Of a DNA stretch of 64,000 nt, positions 23,994 through 33,371 are shown one piece after another; positions within the stretch are counted from its first letter, which is position 1; every line of letters starts with the position of its first letter. This DNA is from Thiofaba sp039822285 (lineage in GTDB: Bacteria > Pseudomonadota > Gammaproteobacteria > Halothiobacillales > Halothiobacillaceae). Below the pieces are notes generated by a model. That model was given only the letters and a program-made list of their open reading frames with translations, did not search any database and was not told the origin of the DNA. The position numbers were made by a program, and so were the translations under genes. The stretch covers positions 62,001 through 126,000 of the forward strand of contig NZ_JBAJEY010000005.1 in NCBI RefSeq assembly GCF_039822285.1. The letters are read 5' to 3'.

Positions 23994-25441
23994 CGGCGCC
24001 AGAACACCGGCGTGAACAGGACGAGCAGGGTAAAGACCTCAAGACGCCCCAGGATCATCGCCACGCACCCCACCCACTTGGCCGCATCCGGAACGGAGGC
24101 GAAGTTGCCCGAGACCGCGCCGAGTCCCGGCCCGAGATTGTTCAGGGTGGCGGCCACCGCACCGAAGGCGGTCACCTCATCCAGGCCGATGCCCATCATG
24201 ACCAGGGTGAGGACGATGAAGATGCCGATGTAGGCGGAGAAGAACCCCCATACCGCCTGGATGACCCGGTCCGGCACCACCTGGGAGCCGATCTTGACCG
24301 GAAGCTCGGCCTGCGGGTGCACCAGCTGCTTGAGCTCGCGCACCCCCTGCTTGATGAGCAGCATCACGCGCATGACCTTCATGCCGCCGCCGGTGGACCC
24401 CGTACTGCCCCCCATGAAGGCCAACAGCACGATCAGCACCGGCAGGAAGGCCGGCCAGAGGGTGATGTCGGCGGTGGCAAAACCGGTCGTGGTGGCATAG
24501 GAGACCACATTGAAGGCGGCGTAACGCAGGGCGGTGAAAAAGCCGTCGTAGATGCCTCCCCCCCAGAGCATCACGCTGTAGAGGATCACCATGGACAGCA
24601 GCACGCCGACGTAGAAGCGGAACTCCGAATCGTTCCAGTAGCCCGCCAGGCTGCGCCGGTTCCAGGCGACGAAATGCAGGGCGAAGTTGGCTCCGGCGAC
24701 CAGCATGAAGAAGGTGGCCATGCCATCCAGCCAGGGGGAGTCGTAGTGGGCGAAGCCCGCATCATGCGTGGAGAAGCCACCGATGGCGACCGTCGCGAAG
24801 CTGTGGCCGATGGCGTCGAACCAGCCCATGCCGCCGATGCGGTAGGCGATGGCGGCGGCCACGGTGATGCCCACGTAGATGTACCAGAGGGTCTTGGCGG
24901 TGTCCGCGATGCGCGCGGTGAGCTTGGCCTCCTTCATCGGCCCGGGGTATTCGGCCTTGTACAGCTGCATGCCACCCACCCCCAGCATGGGCAGGATGGC
25001 CACCGCGAGCACGACGATCCCCATGCCCCCCAGCCACTGCAATTCCTGGCGGTAGAACAGGATGCTGTGCGGCAGGTCGTCGATGCCGGTCAACACCGTG
25101 GCCCCGGTGGTGGTGAGCCCGGAGATGGCCTCGAACACGGCATCCGTGAGCGACATGTCGGGCCGGTCAGCAAGATAGAACGGCAGCGCCCCCGTGGCCC
25201 CCAGGACCGTCCAGAACATCACCACCACGACGAAGCCATCGCGCAGCTTGAGCTCGCGCTTGAGGCGGCGGACCGGCCAGAAGGCCAGAAAGCCCAGCAC
25301 GAACAGCCAGAGGAACCCCTCCAGGAACGGGAGCACGGCGCCGTCGCCGAAATACAGTCCCACCAGCGCCGGTGGCAGCATGGACAGGCTGAAGATCATC
25401 AGCAGCACGCCCAGCACACGCTGGACCATGGAGAAGTGCAT
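23990..25441 (-). CDS. trkH: Trk potassium uptake channel subunit TrkH
   Basis: TrkH is the pore-forming subunit of the Trk K+ importer. The 483 residues form four membrane-pore-membrane repeats. Selectivity-filter regions are visible as SGLTTTGATVLTG, ATVAIGGFSTHD, SYATTTGFATADI and LNNLGPGLGAVSG. The GGSTGSTGGGMKVMR segment forms the intramembrane gating loop. Its regulator trkA is 8 bases upstream in the same operon, the normal order after ntrYX. Confidence 0.96.
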   Translation of the reverse strand: MHFSMVQRVLGVLLMIFSLSMLPPALVGLYFGDGAVLPFLEGFLWLFVLGFLAFWPVRRLKRELKLRDGFVVVVMFWTVLGATGALPFYLADRPDMSLTDAVFEAISGLTTTGATVLTGIDDLPHSILFYRQELQWLGGMGIVVLAVAILPMLGVGGMQLYKAEYPGPMKEAKLTARIADTAKTLWYIYVGITVAAAIAYRIGGMGWFDAIGHSFATVAIGGFSTHDAGFAHYDSPWLDGMATFFMLVAGANFALHFVAWNRRSLAGYWNDSEFRFYVGVLLSMVILYSVMLWGGGIYDGFFTALRYAAFNVVSYATTTGFATADITLWPAFLPVLIVLLAFMGGSTGSTGGGMKVMRVMLLIKQGVRELKQLVHPQAELPVKIGSQVVPDRVIQAVWGFFSAYIGIFIVLTLVMMGIGLDEVTAFGAVAATLNNLGPGLGAVSGNFASVPDAAKWVGCVAMILGRLEVFTLLVLFTPVFWRR

Positions 25442-25449
25442 GGCTCGCC

Positions 25450-26832
25450 CTATCCGAAGAAACTGAAGCCGACCTGGAACAGTTGCTCCACCTCGCGCAC
25501 CCGGCGCTTGTCGGTCAGGAACAGGATCACGTGGTCGTCCGAGGCGATGACCGTGTCATGGTGGGCAATGAGCACCTCATCTTCGTTGCGCACGATGGCG
25601 CCGATGGTCACCCCCTCGGGCAGCTTGAGCTCCTCGATGCGCCGCCCGACCACGCGCGAGGTCAGCTTATCGCCCACGGCGATGATCTCCATGGCCTCCG
25701 CCGCGCCGCGGCGCAGGGAGTGGGCGGCGGTCACCTCGCCGCGACGCACATGGGCGAGCAGGGCGCTGACCGTGATCAGCTGGGGCGAGATGACCACGTC
25801 GATGGCGGTGGCCTCGATCAGGTCGACATACACCGTGCGGTTGATGATCGCCATGGTCTTGCGTGCGCCGAGGCGCTTGGCGAGCATGGCGGAGAGGATG
25901 TTGTTCTCATCGTCGTTGGTGACCGCGAGGAACAGGTCCATGTCCTCGACGTTCTCGTCGCGCAAGAGGTCCTCGTCGGTGGCGTCGCCGCGCAGGACGA
26001 TGCCCTCGCGCAACTCCTCGGCCAGACGCTTGGCATTGACGGGGTTGTGCTCGATGACCTTGACCTGGGCGCGGCTCTCCAGCGCCTTGGCCAGCCCACG
26101 ACCGATGTTGCCGCCCCCCGCGATCATGATGCGCCGGTAGGGGCGCTCCATGCGCCCGAGCTCGGCCATGACCGCGCGGATGTGCTCGCGCGCGGCGATG
26201 AAGAACACCTCATCTTCCGGCTCGATCACGGTATCCCCGGTCGGCATGATGGCCTGGCCGCGGCGGAAGATGGCCGCCACGCGGGTGTCGACGTTCGGCA
26301 TGTGCTCGCGGATCTCACGGATCGGCTGCCCGACCATCGGCCCGCCGTCGAAGGCGCGCACGCCGACCAGGCGCACCCGGCCGCCGGCGAAGTCCAGCAC
26401 CTGCAGGGAGCCCGGATAGGCCACCAGGCGCGCGATGTACTCCTGGATCAGCGTCTCCGGGCTGATCACGACGTCGATCCTGAAGTAGCCCTCGTCGAAG
26501 ATCGCGGGGATGGCCTGGTACTCCGGCGCGCGCAGGCGGGCGATCTTGACCGGGGTATGGAACAGCTTCCAGGCCAGCTGGCAGGCGACCATGTTCACCT
26601 CGTCGCTATTGGTCACCGCAAGCAGCATATCAGCGTCATCCACCCCGGCGGCCTCCAGCACGGAAGGGTAAGAGGCCAGCCCGGCCACCGTGCGGATATC
26701 GAGCTTCTCCTGCAACTCGCGCAGCAGGGCGGCATTGGTGTCCACCAAGGTGATGTCGTTGCTCGATTCGCTGGCGAGCTGGGTGGCGACGGTGGTGCCA
26801 ACCTGGCCGGCACCAAGGATGACAATCTTCAC
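25450..26832 (-). CDS. trkA: Trk system NAD-binding regulator TrkA
   Basis: TrkA gates TrkH by binding NAD(H) and nucleotides. The 460 residues contain two tandem RCK units. The first begins MKIVILGAGQVGTTVATQLA and the second IMIAGGGNIGRGLAKALE, each followed by a C-terminal RCK_C subdomain. The GTG start directly follows the ntrX stop with no gap, and its ribosome binding site lies inside ntrX. Confidence 0.96.
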   Translation of the reverse strand: MKIVILGAGQVGTTVATQLASESSNDITLVDTNAALLRELQEKLDIRTVAGLASYPSVLEAAGVDDADMLLAVTNSDEVNMVACQLAWKLFHTPVKIARLRAPEYQAIPAIFDEGYFRIDVVISPETLIQEYIARLVAYPGSLQVLDFAGGRVRLVGVRAFDGGPMVGQPIREIREHMPNVDTRVAAIFRRGQAIMPTGDTVIEPEDEVFFIAAREHIRAVMAELGRMERPYRRIMIAGGGNIGRGLAKALESRAQVKVIEHNPVNAKRLAEELREGIVLRGDATDEDLLRDENVEDMDLFLAVTNDDENNILSAMLAKRLGARKTMAIINRTVYVDLIEATAIDVVISPQLITVSALLAHVRRGEVTAAHSLRRGAAEAMEIIAVGDKLTSRVVGRRIEELKLPEGVTIGAIVRNEDEVLIAHHDTVIASDDHVILFLTDKRRVREVEQLFQVGFSFFG

Positions 26833-28260
26833 TTACCAGTCCTTCTCGTCATCGTCCCGCTGGGCGCTGTCCTTGACCCCAAGGGCCTTGAGCTTGCGGT
26901 AGAGGTTGGTGCGCTCCATGCCGGTGCGGCGGGCCAACTCGGTCATGCTGCCGCCGCTCTGGCGCAGCTGCGCCTCGAGGTAGGCGCGCTCGAAGGCGTC
27001 GCGCGCATCGCGCAGCGGCTGCGCCAGCTCCACCTCGACCGTCAGGCGGCCACCCCGCTCGCGGGCGATGGCCGCCCCCCCTTCCGGCACGTGCGCGCCC
27101 TGCGCGCCGAGAGCCTGGCGGGCCTCGGCCAGGGTGATGACCTCACCGGAGGCGAGGATGAGCAGGCGCTGCACCACATTCTTCAGCTCGCGCACGTTGC
27201 CCGGCCAGGCATAGCCGGTCAGCAGGACGAGCGCCTCGGGATCGAGCCTGCGGGGGGGAACACCTTCCTGCTCCTGCGCGCGGCGCAGCTCGTGCTCGAG
27301 CAGCTGGGGGATGTCCTCGGCATGGTCGCGCAGTGGCGCGATGCGCAACGGCAGGACGTTGAGGTGGTAGTAAAGGTCCTCGCGGAAACGGCCAGCACGC
27401 ACCTCTTCGGCCAGATCGCGCGCGGTCGCGGCGATCACGCGCACGTCCACGTGCACCGGCTCGCTGCCCCCCACGCGCACGAAACTCTGGCTCTCCAGCG
27501 CGGACAGCAGCTGGGTCTGCACCCCCTTGTCGAGGTCGGCGACCTCGGCCAGGAACAGGGTGCCGCCATGCGCCTGCTCGAGCAGGCCGTAGCGGATGCG
27601 CTCGCCACCGCCCTCGCTGCCGAACAGCTCCACCGCCGCGCCCTGGCGGGTGTTGAGGGTGGCGAGGTTGACCTCGATGAAGGGCTGATGGCGGCGCGGC
27701 CCGAGGCCATGGATGTAACGGGCGAAGGTCTGCTTGCCCACCCCCGGCTCGCCGCTGATCAGCACCCAGCCGTCCGCCTCGGCCAGGCGACGCGCCTGCG
27801 CCTTGAGCGCCTGCATGTAGGCCGAGTCGCCGACCGGCTCGAACAGGGCGCGCGCCTCGCGCTTGAGGCGGGCGTTCTCCTGCGCCAGACGGTGAGCCTG
27901 GAGGGCGTTCTCCACCGTCAGCAACAACTTGTCGAGCGAGAGTGGCTTCTCGATGAAGTCGTAGGCGCCAAGGCGGATGGCCTCCACCGCGGTCTCCAGC
28001 GTGCCGTGGCCGGACATCATCACCACCGGCGCCGGCAGCCCCCCATGGGCATGCCAGTGCCGCAAGAGGCCGATGCCATCCATCTCCGGCATCCACACGT
28101 CGAGCAGGATCAGGTCGGCGCGACGGGCCTGCAGGGCCGCCTGGGCCTGCGCGGCCCCCTCGGCCACGGCCACGCTGTAGCCCTCGTCCTCGAGGATGTC
28201 GCGGACGGACTCGCGGATATCCGGCTCGTCGTCCACGATCAGGATGTGTGCGTTAGGCAT
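26833..28260 (-). CDS. ntrX: Nitrogen response regulator NtrX with degenerate AAA+ core
   Basis: The 475-residue regulator has a receiver domain (HILIVDDEPDIRESV, phospho-acceptor Asp54 in LILLDVWMPEMDG), a central AAA+ domain and a C-terminal Fis-type helix-turn-helix (MTELARRTGMERTNLYRKL). The sigma-54 contact motif GAFTGA is absent (ELFGSEGGGERIRYG), as in other NtrX proteins. Walker A is altered to GEPGVGKQT. Walker B reads GTLFLAEV, with Ala238 where Asp is usual. ATPase-driven sigma-54 activation is therefore doubtful. The start follows a GAGGA site inside the ntrY end. Confidence 0.92.
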   Translation of the reverse strand: MPNAHILIVDDEPDIRESVRDILEDEGYSVAVAEGAAQAQAALQARRADLILLDVWMPEMDGIGLLRHWHAHGGLPAPVVMMSGHGTLETAVEAIRLGAYDFIEKPLSLDKLLLTVENALQAHRLAQENARLKREARALFEPVGDSAYMQALKAQARRLAEADGWVLISGEPGVGKQTFARYIHGLGPRRHQPFIEVNLATLNTRQGAAVELFGSEGGGERIRYGLLEQAHGGTLFLAEVADLDKGVQTQLLSALESQSFVRVGGSEPVHVDVRVIAATARDLAEEVRAGRFREDLYYHLNVLPLRIAPLRDHAEDIPQLLEHELRRAQEQEGVPPRRLDPEALVLLTGYAWPGNVRELKNVVQRLLILASGEVITLAEARQALGAQGAHVPEGGAAIARERGGRLTVEVELAQPLRDARDAFERAYLEAQLRQSGGSMTELARRTGMERTNLYRKLKALGVKDSAQRDDDEKDW

Positions 28261-28267
28261 GTTTTCC

Positions 28268-30556
28268 TCAACTGCTCGGAGCCGCTCCTGCGGCCCCATC
28301 AATGGTGCCGCCCGGCGCAGGCATCCCGGAAGATGCGTGACGATCGCCCGCGGGTTCCAAGGCAGGCAGCACGATCAGCACGCGCGCCCCACCCTCGGCG
28401 GGGTTGAAGGCGTGCACGCGCCCTGCGTGTTCCTCGACGATCTTCTTGACGATGGCAAGCCCCAATCCGGTGCCCTTCGGGCGGGTGGTCACATACGGCT
28501 CGAAGATATGCTCAACCAGGTCGGGAGGGAAGCCCGGCCCGTTGTCGTCCACGCACAGCTCCACCAGGCCCTCGTCCGGGCGCAGGCGGGTATGCAGGGT
28601 GACCGTCGGCTCGACACCCCCTGTCGTGGCGGACTCCTGCAGCGCCTCGGCGGCATTCTTCACCAGGTTGTGCAACAGCTGGCGCAGGCGGCCGGCATCT
28701 CCCTCCACCCACAGCGGCTCGGGCGCCAGGTCGTGCCGCACCCGCACGCTGCCGCCGCGGTAGAGATCGACCACGTCGCGCACGAGGGTGTTGAGCGCAA
28801 GCGGCGCCAGCCGCGACTCCGGCGCGCGGGCGTATTCCGCGAACTCGTTGACCATGTGCTTCATGGCTTCGACCTGCTGCACGATGGTATGGGTCGCGCG
28901 TTCCAGCACCCGGGCGTTGTCCTCCGCAAGCACCGGGCCGAGCTTGCGCCGCAGGCGCTCGGCGGAGAGCTGGATGGGCGTGAGGGGGTTCTTGATCTCG
29001 TGCGCCAGACGCCGCGCCACCTCGCTCCAGGCCGCGTCGCGCTGGCCCTGGATGATGGCGGTAATGTCGTCCATCACCAAGACCAGGCCGCCCTCTTCGC
29101 CACCATGCAGGTCATGCGCCAGCGGCGCACCGCGCAGCATGAGGATGCGGCGGCCCGCCTCGCTGAACAGGCGAACCTCGCGGGCCAGCTCCCCACCGCC
29201 CTCCAGCCAGGCATGCAGGGCATCGCACAAGGGATCGAGGTGGCTGTGGGTCAAACACAACCCCTGAAGGCTGGCGTGGAGGAGCTCCTCCAGCGGCACG
29301 CCGAGCATGCTGGCCGCAGCGGCGTTGGCATGCCGCACCCGCGCCCGCTCGTCGAGCGTCAGCACGCCCGAGGAGAGGTGCTGCAGCACCGTCTCGAGGT
29401 AATCGCGCTGCGCGTCGGCCTCCTCCATCAGGCGGGTCGCTTCCTCCGTGCTCTCGGCGATCCGCGCGGTCATGGTATTGAACGAGCGCACCAGCAAACC
29501 GAGGTCGTCATTGCGCTGCACCGGCAGGCGCAGGCTGTAGTCGCCCGCCGCCACCGCGCGGGTCCCCAGGGCCAGCTCGCGGATCGGTGCCGTGAGCCGG
29601 CGTGCGGCGACGAAGGCAAGCCACACCGCGGTCAGGGCGGAGAGCAGCAGGGCGAGCCCGAGCGCGAGACCAAAATTCTGCTTCAGCCCGTGGCGCAGGT
29701 AGATCAGCTCGCGATACTGATGGAAACCCTCCTGCACGCTGTCCGCCAGGCTCGCCAGGCGCGGATCGAGCGGGAACAGGGCCTGCAAGAGCCAGGTCTC
29801 ATTGCGGACGCCATAGCCCCGCACCGGGGTCACCACACGAATCACCAGCCGATCGCCCGCCGCCGGCTCCAGACCGATGTAGTCATTGCCCTGACGCACG
29901 TGCATCAGCATGGCCTCGTTCGGCCGGGCCGGTAGGATGCCCTGGGTGTCGTCGCTGGCCGAGGCAACGATCATGTTGCCGGCGCCGAACAGGGTCATCT
30001 CGATCGCCTCGGTCTCGCGCCGCAGGGTGTCGAGTTCGAGCGCGGCGCGCTCGCTCTCGGTATCCGCCAACAAGCCCCCCACACGCGAGGTCGCGCGCAC
30101 GGCCTCGCGCATGCGGACGTCGAGCGAGGCGCGCGAGAGCTCCAGCGCATCGCCCAGGGCCTGCTCGATCTGCACGTCGAACCAGCTGTCAATGCCGCGC
30201 TGGATGAAGTCGAGCGAGAAGTAGAACACGATGGCGACCGGCGCGAGGCTCAGGGCCACGAAGGCGCCGAGGAAGCGCATGGTCAGGCGCGCCCCCGGCA
30301 CGTGGGCGCGCAGGCTCTGCACCAGCCGCCAGAGGTTGGCCGCCACCACCATGAGCAGGAACAGCACGCCCACCACGTTGAAGCCGAGCAGCCAGACGTA
30401 CAGCGACTCGTAACGGGTGGAGTGCTGCAGTGCGTCGGTCAAGAGGTAGAGCGAGACCAGCAGCAGGACCACCACCCCCGCGCTGACCCATGGCACCAGC
30501 GGGCGCACGCGGCGGCGGTAGAAGACCCGCAGCGTCAGAAGGCCCATAGATACCAT
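28268..30556 (-). CDS. ntrY: Sensor histidine kinase NtrY
   Basis: NtrY is the membrane sensor partner of NtrX, linked to nitrogen, redox or envelope signals in Proteobacteria. The 762 residues have about four membrane segments (near 20-40, 55-75, 95-115 and 300-320), a HAMP domain (RRLTAPIRELALGTRAVAAGDY) and a PAS domain. The DHp helix contains His519 in ARRLAHEIKNPLTPIQ. The ATPase N box is NLVKNAAEAL, and the G boxes are DNGPGF and GTGLGLAIVKK. The last 15 codons after the kinase contain a hairpin resembling one inside the MscK-type gene. The start overlaps the DUF4390 gene; an ATG three codons later is an alternative. Confidence 0.93.
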   Translation of the reverse strand: MVSMGLLTLRVFYRRRVRPLVPWVSAGVVVLLLVSLYLLTDALQHSTRYESLYVWLLGFNVVGVLFLLMVVAANLWRLVQSLRAHVPGARLTMRFLGAFVALSLAPVAIVFYFSLDFIQRGIDSWFDVQIEQALGDALELSRASLDVRMREAVRATSRVGGLLADTESERAALELDTLRRETEAIEMTLFGAGNMIVASASDDTQGILPARPNEAMLMHVRQGNDYIGLEPAAGDRLVIRVVTPVRGYGVRNETWLLQALFPLDPRLASLADSVQEGFHQYRELIYLRHGLKQNFGLALGLALLLSALTAVWLAFVAARRLTAPIRELALGTRAVAAGDYSLRLPVQRNDDLGLLVRSFNTMTARIAESTEEATRLMEEADAQRDYLETVLQHLSSGVLTLDERARVRHANAAAASMLGVPLEELLHASLQGLCLTHSHLDPLCDALHAWLEGGGELAREVRLFSEAGRRILMLRGAPLAHDLHGGEEGGLVLVMDDITAIIQGQRDAAWSEVARRLAHEIKNPLTPIQLSAERLRRKLGPVLAEDNARVLERATHTIVQQVEAMKHMVNEFAEYARAPESRLAPLALNTLVRDVVDLYRGGSVRVRHDLAPEPLWVEGDAGRLRQLLHNLVKNAAEALQESATTGGVEPTVTLHTRLRPDEGLVELCVDDNGPGFPPDLVEHIFEPYVTTRPKGTGLGLAIVKKIVEEHAGRVHAFNPAEGGARVLIVLPALEPAGDRHASSGMPAPGGTIDGAAGAAPSS

Positions 30557-31080
30557 TCGCTGGTCAGGGCCCAGCGCTCGGAGAAATAGGCCCGCGGCCG
30601 CATCGGCAAGGGCAGGGTGTCGAGCAACAACCTCAGTCGTGCCCGCCCCCGGTAGGTTCCGTGAGCCGGGAAGTCACCGGCCGGGCCGAGCGCCACGTTG
30701 CGCAACTGGGTCAACGCCTCCAGCGCACCGACCAGGCTCGTGAAGGTCGCGCTCTCCTCGCTCTCCGGCCACACCAGCCGGTAGAGACGGCTTAAGGCGT
30801 GGTATTCGATGCGGGCGCGGATCGTCTGGCTCGCGACCTCGCGCGCCCACAACCAGTCACGCTCCTGCTCGATGACGAACTCCCAGGCGAAGGTGAGCGG
30901 CACGCCGCTCTCAAGGGCCTCGCGCTGGGCCGCAAACAGTTCGAGACGGGCATCGGCATCGACATACAGGGTGTCGCCACGCAGCTCGGTGGCGACATGG
31001 GTGATGGACACCCCGCCCGCCTCTGCGGATACGACGCCAAGGAGCCAGCCCAGCAGCCCGATCAACAGCCAGGACTTCAT
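30535..31080 (-). CDS. DUF4390 family exported protein
   Basis: A signal peptide (MKSWLLIGLLGWLLGVVSAEA) precedes about 160 residues of mainly beta structure. LYVDADARLELFAAQREALESGVPL and YHALSRLYRLVWPESEE match the DUF4390 family as I know it. The function is unknown, but the family is almost always found between rsmB and ntrY, which points to an envelope role sensed by NtrY. The ATG overlaps the rsmB stop by four bases. Confidence 0.85.
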   Translation of the reverse strand: MKSWLLIGLLGWLLGVVSAEAGGVSITHVATELRGDTLYVDADARLELFAAQREALESGVPLTFAWEFVIEQERDWLWAREVASQTIRARIEYHALSRLYRLVWPESEESATFTSLVGALEALTQLRNVALGPAGDFPAHGTYRGRARLRLLLDTLPLPMRPRAYFSERWALTSEWYLWAF

Positions 31081-32420
31081 GATGCCCTCGCGAGCAGGCA
31101 GTAGTAGAAACCGTCCATACCATCCTCCCCCGGCAGGGTCTGCCGTCCGTGGGGCAAGGGATGGCCCCACTCCGCCTTGATCGGCTGCTCGATCGCATCC
31201 GCCCGACGCTGGAGGAAGGCGTCGATGCGGACATCATTCTCCTCGCGCAGGATCGAGCAGGTCATGTAGAGCATACGCCCGCCCGGGGCGAGCAGCGGCC
31301 ACAGGGCGTCCAGCAGACGATCCTGCTGGCGCGCCAGGGCGGCGATATCGGTCTCGCGGCGCAGGCGCTTGATGTCGGGGTGGCGACGGATCACGCCGGT
31401 GGCCGAGCAGGGGGCATCCAGCAGGATCAGATCGAAGGGGCGGCCATCCCACCAGCTCGCCGGATCGCCGGCATCGGCGGCCCGCACCTCGGCGGCAAGC
31501 CCCGCGCGGGCGAGGTTTTCCGTGACGCGGACGAGCCTTGTTGCGTCGGCATCGAGCGCCAGCATGGCAAGCCCAGGCTCGCGCTCGAGCAGGGCCAGGG
31601 TCTTGCCCCCCGGGGCCGCGCAGGCATCCAGCACCCGAAGGCCTGGATGCAGCTCGACCAGGCCGGTGCACAGCTGGGCCGCCTGGTCCTGCACCGACAC
31701 CTCGCCCGCGGCGAAACCGGGCAGGCGCTCGATGGGCTGCGGCTGGGCCAGCCGCACGCCGAAGGGGGCATGGCGGGTCGGCTCGGCGGCAAGCCCCGCC
31801 TCGGCCAGCCGGGCAAGATACGCCTCGCGCGTCCCCTTGGCGGCGTTGACGCGCAAGGTCATGGGCGGGTGCTGGCCGAGGGCCTCGGCCACGGCCTCCC
31901 GCGCATCCGGCCAATCGGCACCAAGACGTTGCCAGAGCCAGCCCGGCAGGGCATGACGGGTGGCCGGATCGGCCGCCTGCCAACGGGCCAGACGCGCCTC
32001 ACGCTCGCGCATGAAGGTGCGCAGCACCCCGTTGACCAAGCCCCCGAGGCGCTGAGCCTTGAGCAGGCGGGCGGCCTCCACCGTGGCATGGACCACCGCA
32101 TGCTCCGGCACCCGGGTGTGGAGCAGCTGATACAGGCCGACCAGGAGCAGGGCAAAGACCTCCGCCGGTTTGGGACGGCTCTTCACCAGGCCATCGGCGA
32201 GGAAGGCGAGCGGTTCGAACTCGCGCAGCACGCCGAAGGCCAGCTCCTGGGCCAGGCCACGGTCCCGCGCAGGCAAAGCCGCCAAGAGTGGCGGCAAGGC
32301 CTCGCTCAGCGAGCGCCCCGCCAGCACGGCGGCCACGGCGCGGGCGGCCTGGGCACGCACCCCACTGCCTGCCCCCTCCTTGCCCGAAGGATACCCCTCG
32401 GCTTGGGCCTTGCCGGCCAT
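31077..32420 (-). CDS. rsmB: 16S rRNA (cytosine-967-C5)-methyltransferase RsmB
   Basis: RsmB methylates C967 of 16S rRNA. The 447 residues have an N-terminal NusB-like helical domain (residues about 20-150) and a methyltransferase domain with DACAAPGGKTLALLE. The two catalytic cysteines lie in LLDAPCSATGVIRRHPDIK and MLYMTCSILREEN. The start overlaps the fmt stop by one base (TGATG). Confidence 0.96.
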   Translation of the reverse strand: MAGKAQAEGYPSGKEGAGSGVRAQAARAVAAVLAGRSLSEALPPLLAALPARDRGLAQELAFGVLREFEPLAFLADGLVKSRPKPAEVFALLLVGLYQLLHTRVPEHAVVHATVEAARLLKAQRLGGLVNGVLRTFMREREARLARWQAADPATRHALPGWLWQRLGADWPDAREAVAEALGQHPPMTLRVNAAKGTREAYLARLAEAGLAAEPTRHAPFGVRLAQPQPIERLPGFAAGEVSVQDQAAQLCTGLVELHPGLRVLDACAAPGGKTLALLEREPGLAMLALDADATRLVRVTENLARAGLAAEVRAADAGDPASWWDGRPFDLILLDAPCSATGVIRRHPDIKRLRRETDIAALARQQDRLLDALWPLLAPGGRMLYMTCSILREENDVRIDAFLQRRADAIEQPIKAEWGHPLPHGRQTLPGEDGMDGFYYCLLARAS

Positions 32421-33358
32421 CAGACTCCGAGCCTTTCGCCGAGCATCGGCTGGGCATTGAGGAAGTCGGCCGCAGAGAGCGGCTTGCCTCCGGGCCGCTG
32501 CACCTGCTCAAGGCGCAGGATGCCGGCCCCGGTCGCGACATCGATGCCATCGCGGCCGGTGGCCACCACCGTGCCCGGCGTCTTGCCGGTTTGGCCATCC
32601 AGCGCACGGGCGCGCCAGATGCGGAAGCTCTCCCCATGCCAGAGGGTTTCCGCCACCGGCCAGGGGTTGAAGGCCATCACCTGGCGCGCAAGCTCCGTGG
32701 CGGGACGCGACCAGTCGAGACGGGCCTCGGCCTTGTCCAGCTTCTTCGCGTAGGTGACGAGGGATTCGTCCTGCGCCTCGCCCTGAAGGGTTCCGGCCAG
32801 CAACGCGGGAAGGTGCTGCATCAAGAGCTCCGCACCCATGACGGCGAGCTTGTCGTGCAGGCTCTGCGCCGTGTCCTCGGGCGTGATCGGGCAGGCGGAC
32901 TTGGCCAGCATGTTGCCCGTATCGAGCCCGACGTCCATCTGCATCAGGGTGATGCCGGTCATCGTGTCCCCCGCCTCGATGGCCCGCTGGATCGGCGCCG
33001 CGCCACGCCAGCGGGGCAGCAGCGAGGCATGCAGGTTCACGCAGCCGCGGAGCGGGATCTCCAGCACCGCCTTGGGCAGCAGCAGGCCGTAGGCGGCCAC
33101 CACCATCAGATCGGGCTGCAAGGCCGCGAGCTCCGCCTGCGCCTCGGGCGTGCGCAGGGTCGCGGGCTGGAACACCGGCAGACCGTATTCCAGCGCCGTC
33201 TGTTTGACCGGGCTCGCGGTCAGCTTGCGCCCACGCCCCGCGGGGCGGTCCGGCTGGGTATACACGGCCACGACGTTGGCGCCACCCTCGATGAGGGCGC
33301 GCAGGGCCGGCACGGCGAAATCGGGCGTGCCGGCGTAGATGATGCGGGGTTTGGACAT
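32420..33358 (-). CDS. fmt: Methionyl-tRNA formyltransferase
   Basis: Fmt formylates initiator Met-tRNA. The 312-residue protein starts SKPRIIYAGTPDFAVPAL. It has the catalytic formyltransferase core VNLHASLLPRWRGAAPIQRA with the key Asn and His, then MTGITLMQMDVGLDTGNML with the catalytic Asp. The C-terminal OB-like domain ends at LNAQPMLGERLGV. It is 13 bases downstream of def, the enzyme that removes the formyl group it adds. Confidence 0.97.
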   Translation of the reverse strand: MSKPRIIYAGTPDFAVPALRALIEGGANVVAVYTQPDRPAGRGRKLTASPVKQTALEYGLPVFQPATLRTPEAQAELAALQPDLMVVAAYGLLLPKAVLEIPLRGCVNLHASLLPRWRGAAPIQRAIEAGDTMTGITLMQMDVGLDTGNMLAKSACPITPEDTAQSLHDKLAVMGAELLMQHLPALLAGTLQGEAQDESLVTYAKKLDKAEARLDWSRPATELARQVMAFNPWPVAETLWHGESFRIWRARALDGQTGKTPGTVVATGRDGIDVATGAGILRLEQVQRPGGKPLSAADFLNAQPMLGERLGV

Positions 33359-33371
33359 GGTGTCTCCGGTC

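Noticed and set aside
23924..26140. A 738-codon open frame on the plus strand opposite trkH and trkA
   Set aside because: Low-complexity antisense frame over well-identified trk genes; no ribosome binding site or family sequence.
25483..28407. A 974-codon open frame on the plus strand opposite trkA and ntrX
   Set aside because: It is the antisense shadow of two clear family members. Its composition is His, Gly and Leu rich without any recognisable domain, as expected from GC-rich complement frames.
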